A DNA stretch of 64,000 bases from Cognatiluteimonas lumbrici. Lineage in GTDB: Bacteria; Pseudomonadota; Gammaproteobacteria; Xanthomonadales; Xanthomonadaceae. How positions within the stretch are numbered: the stretch's first letter is position 1; each line of letters begins with the position of its first letter. Made by a program: the position numbers and the translations under genes. Of the stretch, positions 53,963 to 61,472 are shown in pieces. The notes beneath the pieces are model-generated. The model saw only the letters and a program-made list of their open reading frames with translations. It was not told the origin of the DNA and made no database searches. The DNA lies in assembly GCF_006476065.1 (NCBI RefSeq), contig NZ_ML636798.1, positions 372,001 through 436,000 on the forward strand, read 5' to 3'.

Positions 53963-54412
53963 ATGCGCCTGTTGACCTTGCTGCTGGCCGCGGCCTGCGT
54001 GGCCGCCGCACCCGCGTTCGCCTCCGAACCCGTCGCCGCCGATGCGGGCGTGCAGGCGCCCGCCTACGACGCCGGGCTCGCCGCGCGCGTCGGCGCCGAC
54101 GACTACGGCATGCGCGCCTACGTGCTGGTGATCCTGCGCACCGGCCCCAACCGCGTGCCGGACGGCGACGCGCGCAAGGCGATGTTCGCCGGGCACATGG
54201 CCAACATGGACCGGCTGGCTAAGGAAGGGAAGCTGGTGCTCGCCGGACCGTTCGGCGACAACGACGCACAATGGCGCGGCCCCGCGCGCTACGGCGACTG
54301 CGCGCTGCGCTCGCCGAGCGCGGCGACCGCGTCCAGCATCGCGCGCACGTGCTGGTTCGGGTTCATCTCGGAATGCACCGCGGCGATCCTGCCGTCGGTG
54401 GTGATCACGTAG
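53963..54412 (+). pseudogene. Exported YciI-like protein, C-terminally truncated
   Basis: A signal peptide (1-20) and the YciI fold start (MRAYVLVILRTGPNR, then HMANMDRLAKEGKLVLAGPF) are clear up to about residue 106 (WRG). The expected last 45 or so residues, including the family's return strands, are missing. From about 54281 the frame reads antisense to the peroxiredoxin gene and continues as unrelated sequence to 54412. A deletion that joined the two convergent genes is likely. It is probably non-functional. Confidence 0.65.
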
Positions 54413-54852
54413 GAGGTCCGGCTGGACCATTCGGGCTTCTGCTCGAGCACGGCGTCGTATTGCGCCGCAATCTTCGCGCCCTGGTCCGCCGCGACCGGGA
54501 ACTTGCCGCCGCAGTGCTCGGTCTCGGCCGAGAACTCCGCGAGTTCGTCGGTATTGCCGGCGGTAATGCCGATCACGCTGGCGCCATGGCTGGCGAACTC
54601 GTCCACCGCCTCCGAGAACAGGTGCGCCTCGAGGTTGCAGCCGGGCGTGTGCGCGGCGGGGAAGAAGTACAGCACCACGGGGCCGCTCTCGAGCGCCGTG
54701 GCCAGGTCGTAGGTGAACGGATTGCCGGCGAGGTAGGCGGGCGCGGTGAACGTGGGCGCCTTGTCGCCGGGCTTCAGCGCGGCCAATGCAGGGGCGGCCA
54801 GCAGGATCGAGAGGGCGACGCCGCAGGCGGCCAGCTTGGGCAGGGGGTTCAT
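54289..54852 (-). CDS. Exported peroxiredoxin (Bcp/AhpC-TSA type)
   Basis: The 187-aa protein has a signal peptide (ALSILLAAPALAA) and a thioredoxin-fold peroxiredoxin domain, with the peroxidatic Cys72 in AAHTPGCNLEAHLF. The second Cys usual five residues later in Bcp is replaced, so the resolving partner may be Cys113 (EHCGGKFPV) or an external thiol. It reduces peroxides in the periplasm. The C-terminus overlaps the truncated YciI-like gene on the other strand. Confidence 0.85.
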   Translation of the reverse strand: MNPLPKLAACGVALSILLAAPALAALKPGDKAPTFTAPAYLAGNPFTYDLATALESGPVVLYFFPAAHTPGCNLEAHLFSEAVDEFASHGASVIGITAGNTDELAEFSAETEHCGGKFPVAADQGAKIAAQYDAVLEQKPEWSSRTSYVITTDGRIAAVHSEMNPNQHVRAMLDAVAALGERSAQSP

Positions 54853-54932
54853 GGCGGACTCCGGGGCTGGTGACAGCCCCGGTTATACGCCAATCCGCCC
54901 GGCAGGCGCCTGCGGGACGTCACCCGAGGGGA

Positions 54933-55148
54933 TTACTGCTCCGGCGGCGTCGCCGTGCCGCCGCCGCTGCCCGTGTCGCCGCCGGTGTCGGCAGGCGCGG
55001 TCGGCGCCGGGACATCGATCTGGACGTCCGGGTTGTCGTTGGTGCCCATCTGCGCGATCACCCAGATGAGGATCGCCAGCACGATCACACCGATGATCCA
55101 CGGCCAGGGGCTGCGGCTGCGCTCGGTGACGTTGATCTGGTCGGCCAT
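54933..55148 (-). CDS. Small single-pass membrane protein
   Basis: The 71-aa product has one transmembrane helix (WPWIIGVIVLAILIWVIAQM) and a C-terminal Pro/Thr/Gly-rich tail facing the periplasm. The start at 55148 has GGAG at 7 nt, better than the ATG two codons upstream. Function unknown. Confidence 0.6.
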   Translation of the reverse strand: MADQINVTERSRSPWPWIIGVIVLAILIWVIAQMGTNDNPDVQIDVPAPTAPADTGGDTGSGGGTATPPEQ

Positions 55149-55245
55149 GTCCATGCTCCGCTCTTGGGGTGGCGCCACGCTAGCCAAGCCGGCGTGGCGC
55201 GCAGGTGAGCATGGCGCGGCCCATTCAGGCGCCGTTGCGCGGCCT

Positions 55246-56631
55246 TCAGTAACCGCCGAAGCTGCCGGCGGCTCCCGGGAACACCACCGGGCTCTCGCTG
55301 CCGTCCTCGGCGACTGCGGCGACGCCGAAGAAATGGTTGTCGATGACCACGTCCTCGAGCGTGTATTCGGTGACGTCGCCGACCCAGCGGCTGTGCGTCC
55401 ACTGCGGTTCGGTCGTCAGGCGCCAGTACACGCGGTACCCGGCCAGGCCCGGCGCCTGCGCGGCCGGCGGCCGGCTCCAGCGCAGCGTGGTGTCCGCGGA
55501 GACAGCGCCTTCGATGGCGACGTCGGCCGGCGGCGGCGGTGCCCAGGCCATGCCGGCGAGGCTGACGGCGTTGAGCGCGGTGAGCTTCGCCGCGTAGTCG
55601 AAGTCGACGCCGTCGATGGTGTCGCCATACACGCGGCCGCCTTCGCTGCGCAGGTCCTGGTGCTGGCGGTCGTAGTGCTCGTTGGTCTCCATCACCCGCA
55701 CCGCGGGGTAGCCGAGGTCGCTGAACGGCCGGTGGTGGCCGCCGCGGCCGAAGCGGTCGAGGCGATAGACCATCATCACCTCGAGGTTGGGCACGTGGCG
55801 GGCCATGCGCGCGATGTAGCGCGCGAGGTTGCGCGAGGGCGAGTCCACTTCGCCGCCGGTGTAGCGCCTGGCGGTGGCTTCGCGTCCGGTCTCGGTCGCG
55901 CGCGTGCCCTCGGAGAACACGCGCGCGGTGGAGTTGTCGACGACGCCGTTGATGCCGGCGATGTTGCCGATCATGTCGTTGTTGAGCACCGCCTCGATGC
56001 GCCAGCCCTCGCGCTGCGCGAGCTCCGCCACCATCCTGCCGCCGAACAGGCCCTGTTCCTCGCCCGAGAGCGCGGCGTAGACGATGGTCGCGGGGAAGCG
56101 GTGCCGCGTGAGCACGCGCGCGGCCTCCAGCGTGCCGGCGATGCCGGAGGCGTTGTCGTTGGCGCCCGGGGAATCCGAGGTCGCGTCCATGACGTCGCTG
56201 ACGCGCGAGTCGATGTCGCCGCTCATCACCACGTAGCGGCCGGGATCGTGGGTGCCGCGCTGGATCGCGAGGATGCTGACCACCTCGGTGGCGTCGGGAA
56301 TGCGCGGCTCCCCGGAGACGACGCCGCGCACGTCGCGGATCTCGAGGCAGCCGCCGCACTGTCGGGAGATCCGCTCGAACTCGGCCCGGATCCAGCGCCG
56401 CGCGGCGCCGATGCCTCGCGTGTCCGAGCTGGTGTCCGAGAGCGTGTGGCGGGTGCCGAAGGACACCAGCTTGCGGATGTCCGCTTCGATGCGCTCGGCG
56501 GAGGGCGCGGTGCCGATCGTGTCGAGGGCCGGGTTCGCGGCCGGCGGCGGGGCGTCGTCCGCCGCGCGGGCGCTGGCCGGCCACGTCGCGGCCGCAACCA
56601 TGGCGGCCAACAGCAGTGTTGCCTGGCGCAT
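55246..56631 (-). CDS. Exported M28-family zinc aminopeptidase
   Basis: The 461-aa protein has a signal peptide (1-23) and the M28 two-zinc site: VVMSGDIDSR in place of the usual HxD, PGANDNASGIAGTLE, ALSGEEQGLFGG with the catalytic Glu-Glu pair, and NNDMIGN. The first ligand reads GDID rather than H-x-D, which is a noticeable change. A C-terminal Fn3-like domain of about 95 residues is present. It cleaves N-terminal residues outside the cytoplasm. Confidence 0.85.
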   Translation of the reverse strand: MRQATLLLAAMVAAATWPASARAADDAPPPAANPALDTIGTAPSAERIEADIRKLVSFGTRHTLSDTSSDTRGIGAARRWIRAEFERISRQCGGCLEIRDVRGVVSGEPRIPDATEVVSILAIQRGTHDPGRYVVMSGDIDSRVSDVMDATSDSPGANDNASGIAGTLEAARVLTRHRFPATIVYAALSGEEQGLFGGRMVAELAQREGWRIEAVLNNDMIGNIAGINGVVDNSTARVFSEGTRATETGREATARRYTGGEVDSPSRNLARYIARMARHVPNLEVMMVYRLDRFGRGGHHRPFSDLGYPAVRVMETNEHYDRQHQDLRSEGGRVYGDTIDGVDFDYAAKLTALNAVSLAGMAWAPPPPADVAIEGAVSADTTLRWSRPPAAQAPGLAGYRVYWRLTTEPQWTHSRWVGDVTEYTLEDVVIDNHFFGVAAVAEDGSESPVVFPGAAGSFGGY

Positions 56632-56675
56632 GCGTCTCCCCCTGCAATGGCTTGCTTCGATTATGCCCGCTGGCC

Positions 56676-56689
56676 TTGACCTGGGTCAG
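56676..56689 (+). promoter_or_regulatory. FNR/DNR-type box D (TTGACCTGGGTCAG)
   Basis: One mismatch to TTGA-N6-TCAA. It is centred 41.5 bp before the ATG at 56724, with GATGTT at 56712-56717 in the -10 place. The spacing equals that of both DUF6522 genes. Confidence 0.65.
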
Positions 56690-56723
56690 TGCACGGGCGT
56701 GCCGCGGGCGCGATGTTGCCCGC

Positions 56724-56963
56724 ATGGAATTCCACGTCGCCCTCGATGGCATGCATCCCGACGCCGGGCGGCTCGAGGATGCGCTGCTCGCGCAGGATCC
56801 GGCCGCGGTGCTGGACCTCGACGCGGAGGGCACCCTGCTGCGCGTGTCCACCTGGTTGCCGGCAGGCGACCTGCTGGAAGTGCTGGCGTCGGCCGGTTGC
56901 CCGGTCCCGGAAGCGCGCCTGCGGCAGCTGCCGTCGGTGTGCTGCGGCGGCTGCAGCGGCTGA
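56724..56963 (+). CDS. Small HMA-like protein with CCGxC tail (paralogue 2)
   Basis: The 79-aa protein parallels the one at 27504: MEFHVALDGMHPDAGRLEDA, a leucine-rich middle, VSTWLPAGDLLEVLASAG and a C-terminal SVCCGGCSG. There is no Shine-Dalgarno in the short upstream region, consistent with a leaderless mRNA predicted by the FNR-type box geometry. The cysteine tail may bind metal or be redox-active (inference). Confidence 0.65.
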   Translation: MEFHVALDGMHPDAGRLEDALLAQDPAAVLDLDAEGTLLRVSTWLPAGDLLEVLASAGCPVPEARLRQLPSVCCGGCSG

Positions 56964-57032
56964 CGGGCAGCGTTCAGGCCCCCGGCGCCGCCACTGGCTA
57001 TCATCGCAACAGGCAGTTTCCTGGAGCATTCC

Positions 57033-57299
57033 ATGGCCACCGGTTGGGCAGGCGACGGCGCAGTGCAGGACCAGATCGACGCGACCGTCGACGACGCGAT
57101 CAAGCGTGCGCGCAGCAAGCTCCCGAGCGGACCGGGCGCGAGCCACTGCGAGGAGTGCGACGAGCCGATCCCGGCCGCGCGCCGCAAGGCGCTGCCCGGC
57201 GTGCGCCTGTGCGTGTCCTGCCAGGATGCCCTGGACCGCGCCGAAGGTGCCGCTGCCGGCTACAACCGGCGCGGCAGCAAGGACAGCCAGCTGCGCTGA
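57033..57299 (+). CDS. DksA/TraR-type zinc-finger protein (YbiI-like)
   Basis: The 88-aa protein has the C4 zinc finger CEECDEPIPAARRKALPGV then CVSC, in the DksA/TraR manner, but is short and lacks the long coiled coil of DksA. It fits the YbiI-like subgroup, whose role is unknown but may touch RNA polymerase. TGGAGC is upstream of the ATG. Confidence 0.8.
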   Translation: MATGWAGDGAVQDQIDATVDDAIKRARSKLPSGPGASHCEECDEPIPAARRKALPGVRLCVSCQDALDRAEGAAAGYNRRGSKDSQLR

Positions 57300-57310
57300 A
57301 CAGGCGACGC

Positions 57311-57330
57311 CGACCGTGCATTCACGGTCG
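57311..57330. other. Hairpin after the DksA/TraR-type gene
   Basis: CGACCGTG and CACGGTCG form a perfect 8-bp stem with a CATT loop, 11 nt after the stop codon. It has no T-run. It may be a terminator-like or mRNA-end structure. Confidence 0.4.
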
Positions 57331-57385
57331 CGGCCCTATACCGGCAGGGGTCGAACCCAGGGCATGACGCCCGCAGGAGGACCCC

Positions 57386-58000
57386 ATGCGCAAGTTCCCG
57401 CTCCTTCCCGGCATCCTCGCTGCCGCGCTGCTCGCGGCCGCCGGATGCAACGCCACCGATGACCGCGTGCCGGCAACGACCGACGATGCGACCGCCTCCG
57501 GCGCGGATCCCTACGCCGACACGCCGCCGGGCGCAAGCAACGTCCCGGGCGAGGACGGCATGGGCGGCGACCGTGCCGGCGCGAGCGGCTCCAACCCGCT
57601 GACGGTCGCGACCTCGGAAGGCATCGACGGCACCTTCCTGTCCGACAGCGCCGGAACCTCGCTGTACTACCTCGAGGGGGATCGTGACGGCAGCGGGTGC
57701 GTGGACGCCTGCACCGACACCTGGCCGCCGTTCCTGGTCGAAGGCGCGATGCCGAGCGAGAGCCCGGGGCTGGACGCCGGGATGGTGGGCGTGGTCACGC
57801 GGCCGGACGGCACCACCCAGGTGAGCTACAACGGACACCCGCTGTACCGCTACAGCGGCGACTCCGGGATCGGCAGCACCGCCGGCCACGGCGTCGAGGA
57901 CCAGTGGGGCCACTGGTACCTGATCACCCCGGCCGGCGGCGAGGTCGGCGCGGCGCGCACCTCGAGCGACGCCGCCGACGAGGCCAGCCCGGGCTACTGA
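57386..58000 (+). CDS. Lipoprotein with COG4315-type repeats
   Basis: The 204-aa product has a lipoprotein signal (lipobox AAGC), an acidic low-complexity linker and two secreted-lipoprotein repeats: GTFLSDSAGTSLYYLEGDRD followed by CTDTWPPFLVEG, and TQVSYNGHPLYRYSGDS ending in WYLITPAGG. These repeats are typical of COG4315, whose function is not known. AGGAGG precedes the ATG. It overlaps the convergent lipoprotein gene by 7 nt. Confidence 0.75.
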   Translation: MRKFPLLPGILAAALLAAAGCNATDDRVPATTDDATASGADPYADTPPGASNVPGEDGMGGDRAGASGSNPLTVATSEGIDGTFLSDSAGTSLYYLEGDRDGSGCVDACTDTWPPFLVEGAMPSESPGLDAGMVGVVTRPDGTTQVSYNGHPLYRYSGDSGIGSTAGHGVEDQWGHWYLITPAGGEVGAARTSSDAADEASPGY

Positions 58001-58476
58001 TCGCAACGCACGCGGGCGTAGCCGTTGGCGTCCGCGAGCGTGTTGCCATCCGCGGACAGGGTGAAGGCGTAGGTCGCCTCGCGGGTCTCGCCTTCGCCGG
58101 TCAGGCGCGCGGTCAGCGTGAGCGTGCTGCCATCCTCGGTGAAGTTCACGATCGGGCCCGAGCTCTCGTGGAAGCGGATGTCGTCGTCGCCGATGTGCAG
58201 GCGCGAGACGTCGCCGCGGCGCTCGCAGGCGGCGGCATCCGCGGCCCAGTCGCCGCGATAGCGCTGGGGCACGTCGATGTCGCCGATGTCGTGGCCGTCG
58301 TCGTCATCGTCGTCATCGGGGTAGGGCGCCGGCGGCTGGTCGCTGGCGGCGTCGAGGCCGGGTGCCGGCGTGCCGACGGTCGCATCGTCCACAGCGCGGT
58401 CGGGGGCCCCGTCGTCGGGGGCGTTGCACGCGCACAGCAGTGCGGCGACGGCAAGCATGGCCAGGGCGTTCCTCAT
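57994..58476 (-). CDS. Acidic lipoprotein with poly-Asp tract
   Basis: The 160-aa product has a lipobox (LLCAC), a Pro/Ala linker, then a run of seven Asp within PYPDDDDDDDGHDIGDIDVP and a C-terminal beta domain (RYRGDWAADAAACERRGDVS, LTLTARLTGEGETREATYAF) with two Cys. Calcium or metal binding by the acid tract is possible but unproven. AGGAG 6 nt before the ATG supports the start. Confidence 0.65.
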   Translation of the reverse strand: MRNALAMLAVAALLCACNAPDDGAPDRAVDDATVGTPAPGLDAASDQPPAPYPDDDDDDDGHDIGDIDVPQRYRGDWAADAAACERRGDVSRLHIGDDDIRFHESSGPIVNFTEDGSTLTLTARLTGEGETREATYAFTLSADGNTLADANGYARVRCDQ

Positions 58477-58556
58477 GGCGTTCTCCTGGTGGCGGTGGGT
58501 GTCGAGGATCGCGGCTGCGCCGTGACCGCGGCGTGCTTCGCCCAGGGAACGTGCAC

Positions 58557-59336
58557 TCAAGGGACGATCGCGGTCCACTCCGGGTTGGAGAACTTCTCCA
58601 GTACCAGCCGTTGCGCGCGAGCGAGCTCGTCCTCGCGGATGCCGCCCGCGGCGAGTCCGCCATGGCGCGTCCGGAAACTCTCGACCAGGGCGGCGATCAC
58701 CGCCTCGCGGGTCATGCCGGTCTGGCTGCGCAGCGGGTCGACCCGCTTCTGCGCGCTGGTGGTGCCCTTGTCCGATAGCTTCTCGCGGCCGATGCGCAGC
58801 ACCTCGAGCATCTTGTCGGCGTCGATGTCGTAGGCCATGGTCACGTGGTGCAGGACCGCCTTGCCGCGGCGCGCCTGCGCCGCGCCGGCGATCTTGCCGG
58901 CGGGCGAGGCGATGTCGTTCAAGGGCTGGTACCAGGCCTGGATGCCGAGCTCGCCGAGCGCCGCGATCACCCACGCGTCCATCTGCGCGTAGGCCTGTTC
59001 GAAGTTCATGCCCTCGACCATGCTCAGCGGCGCGAACACCGAGTAGGTGATGGTGTTCCCGGGCTCGATGAACATCGCGCCGCCGCCGCTGATCCGGCGC
59101 ACCACGTCGATGCCGTGGCGCTGCGCGGCCTCCAGGTCCACCTCGTTGCGCAGCGACTGGAAGCGGCCCATGACCACCGCCGGCCCGGCCCATTCCCACA
59201 CCCGCAGCGTCGGCGCGCGCCGCCCGGCGGACACCTCGTCCACCATGACCTCGTCCAGCGCCATGTGCAGGGCCGGCGATTGCGGGCCCTCGTGCACCAG
59301 TTCCCAGTCGTGGTCCAGCCAGTGGCTGCGGCTCAT
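58557..59336 (-). CDS. lplA: Lipoate-protein ligase A, catalytic subunit
   Basis: The 259-aa protein has the BPL/LplA catalytic domain: ALHMALDEVM, the lipoyl-AMP loop VVRRISGGGAMFIEPGNTIT, the catalytic Lys in ASPAGKIAGAAQARRG and VLHHVTMAYDID. It attaches lipoate to E2 and H proteins. The usual accessory C-terminal domain is absent and is encoded by the upstream gene, which overlaps by 4 nt (ATGA). Confidence 0.85.
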   Translation of the reverse strand: MSRSHWLDHDWELVHEGPQSPALHMALDEVMVDEVSAGRRAPTLRVWEWAGPAVVMGRFQSLRNEVDLEAAQRHGIDVVRRISGGGAMFIEPGNTITYSVFAPLSMVEGMNFEQAYAQMDAWVIAALGELGIQAWYQPLNDIASPAGKIAGAAQARRGKAVLHHVTMAYDIDADKMLEVLRIGREKLSDKGTTSAQKRVDPLRSQTGMTREAVIAALVESFRTRHGGLAAGGIREDELARAQRLVLEKFSNPEWTAIVP

Positions 59337-59620
59337 GCGGCGCCCCCGTCGATGGCGCGGCGCACGGCGATCGCCACCGCCTCGGGATTGAACCCGTACA
59401 TCGAGACCTCGGGACCGAGGGTGACGTGGATCGCCGCGGCGATCAGCGCTTCGTTGGCATCCGCGGGCAGGCCGCACACGGCGCGGTCGATCGCTTCCAG
59501 CGCCGTGTCCGGCTCGAGGAAGAAATCGCCGCTCACCTGGACCTTCGCGATGTGGCCGTCCGCGAGCTCGAGGTCGACGACCACGAGCTTGCCCCCCGGG
59601 ACCTTGTATTCGCCGTGCAT
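59333..59620 (-). CDS. Lipoate-protein ligase accessory subunit (LplB-like)
   Basis: The 95-aa protein corresponds to the C-terminal domain of bacterial LplA: EYKVPGGKLVVVDLELADGH, VSGDFFLEPDTALEAIDRAV and YGFNPEAVAIAVRRAID. In archaea such as Thermoplasma this domain is a separate protein required for lipoate adenylation. Here it is translated first and couples to lplA through a 4-nt overlap. Confidence 0.8.
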   Translation of the reverse strand: MHGEYKVPGGKLVVVDLELADGHIAKVQVSGDFFLEPDTALEAIDRAVCGLPADANEALIAAAIHVTLGPEVSMYGFNPEAVAIAVRRAIDGGAA

Positions 59621-59789
59621 TCCGCCATCCGTCGGATCCCCTGGCGTCCAGTCTACCCCCGGCGGCCTTCACTTGCCGTCCACGCCGACGACGGTTTTCC
59701 GCGGCTTCCGGAACAGCCGAGGGTGATGCCCGTCGCGAACCGCGAAACCGGTGCGCGCCAGCGGCCGCGCGGGTGGCTAGGCTGGCGTC

Positions 59790-61460
59790 GTGAACCGTCC
59801 AAGTCCCCCCCTCGGACGCAGGCTCGCGGCATGGTTGTTGCTGCTGCTCCTGGCGTGCTTGCCGCTGTTGTCGTCGGCCGACGGCATGCCCGTGCTGCAG
59901 GGGGCCTGGGCGCCGGCGACCGCGGCCGATACCGGGCCGCCGATGGCACCGGACGCCGACGGCTTGCGACGCTTCGACCCGGGGCGCCTGCAGGTGTTCG
60001 GGCGCGAAGCGAGCTGGGTGCTGCTGTGGCCCGGCGAGGGCGACTGGCCGCAGGCGCCGTTCGTGCTCGAGATCGAGGGCGCGGGGCTGCAGGCGCTGAC
60101 CCTGCACGGGCCCGGCCCGGGCGTCGTGCGCACGACCCAGTCCACCCGCGGCGAGCAGGCATGGCCGGCACACGGCCACCTCGCGTTCGCGATCGCGGAA
60201 GCGCCCGCACCCGGGGAACCCCTGCGGCTGCGCATCGACGCCGCAGGCGTCGCGGCCACGCCGATCAGCTTCGCGCTGCGGCCGACGGTGGAGTACCTGC
60301 GCGCCGATGCGCGCTGGCTTGCCTTTGCCAGCGCCTGCCTGGCGATCATGGGGGCGATGTCGCTGGTGGCCGTGTTCTTCGCGGTGCGCCTGCGCGACCA
60401 CACCTTCGCCTGCTACGCCGGCTTCGTGCTCGCGTACGCGACCATGCTGGCGCTGCAGACCGGCTACCTGTTCGAGCCGCTCGGGTGGGGGCCGTCGCCA
60501 CGGCTGCTGCACGTGGTGGTGCAGCTCGCCACGGCGGCATCGCTGGTGTTCGGGATCCTGTTCCTCGACCGCTTCGCGAACCTGGGCAGGCACCTGCCGC
60601 GCGCGCGCCGCCCGTTGCTGGGCCTGGCAGCGCTGCTCGGGATCATCGGGCTGGCCGGGCTGCTGCCGCAGCTCGAGTCGAGCGCGCGCGCCCTGGTGCA
60701 GCCGCTGCTGGTCTGCGGCGGCGTCGCGCTGCTGGTGATGGCGGCGCTGGCGGTGCTGCGCGGGTCGCGCTACGCCGCGTTCTTCCTCGTCGGCTGGGTG
60801 CCGTTGCTGGCGGCGACGGTGGTCGGCGTGCTGCAGCGCTACGGCGCGCTGGCCGGCTGGACCGACGCCGCCGACGCGACCCTGGCCGCAGGTGCGTTCA
60901 ACGCGATGATGCTGTCGCTGGGCCTCGCGGACCGCTCGCTGGCCCTGCGCCACGATCGCGACCGCGCGCAGCGGCTGGCCGACATCGACTCGCTCACCGG
61001 TGTCTACAACCGGCGCGCCTGGAGCGAACGCCTGCTGGCGCTGCACGCGCGCACCCAGCGCGAGGGGCAGCCGCTGTCGCTGCTGTTCCTCGACCTGGAC
61101 CAGTTCAAGGCGCTCAACGACCGCCTCGGGCATGCCGCCGGCGACGCCGCCCTGCGCGCGATGGCCGCGGTGATGCGCGCGGAGATCCGCGAGCACGACA
61201 CCGTCGGCCGCTACGGCGGCGAGGAGTTCGTGGTGTGCCTGCCCAACACCAGCCACGCGCGCGCGGTGCAGGCCGCCGAGCGCATCCGCAGGCGCCTGCA
61301 GGAGCGGGCCCGGCGCGAGCCCGACGGCAGCCTGCCGACGGTCAGCATCGGCGTGGCCACGCTGCGCCCGGGCGAGGAACTGGCGGCCCTGATCCGCCGC
61401 GCCGACTCGGCCATGTACGAGGCCAAGGCCGCGGGCCGCAACCGGGTGGTCGCCGGCTAG
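59790..61460 (+). CDS. Membrane diguanylate cyclase (7TM-type sensor plus GGDEF)
   Basis: The 556-aa protein has a signal/first helix, a periplasmic domain of about 150 residues (7TMR-DISM extracellular type), about seven transmembrane helices (about 185-395) and a GGDEF domain with the active motif GGEEF at 476-480. An RxxD product-inhibition site (REHD) lies five residues before it. It makes cyclic di-GMP from GTP. It begins at GTG 59790. No EAL or HD-GYP partner is nearby. Confidence 0.85.
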   Translation: MNRPSPPLGRRLAAWLLLLLLACLPLLSSADGMPVLQGAWAPATAADTGPPMAPDADGLRRFDPGRLQVFGREASWVLLWPGEGDWPQAPFVLEIEGAGLQALTLHGPGPGVVRTTQSTRGEQAWPAHGHLAFAIAEAPAPGEPLRLRIDAAGVAATPISFALRPTVEYLRADARWLAFASACLAIMGAMSLVAVFFAVRLRDHTFACYAGFVLAYATMLALQTGYLFEPLGWGPSPRLLHVVVQLATAASLVFGILFLDRFANLGRHLPRARRPLLGLAALLGIIGLAGLLPQLESSARALVQPLLVCGGVALLVMAALAVLRGSRYAAFFLVGWVPLLAATVVGVLQRYGALAGWTDAADATLAAGAFNAMMLSLGLADRSLALRHDRDRAQRLADIDSLTGVYNRRAWSERLLALHARTQREGQPLSLLFLDLDQFKALNDRLGHAAGDAALRAMAAVMRAEIREHDTVGRYGGEEFVVCLPNTSHARAVQAAERIRRRLQERARREPDGSLPTVSIGVATLRPGEELAALIRRADSAMYEAKAAGRNRVVAG

Positions 61461-61472
61461 TATCCTGCGGGC

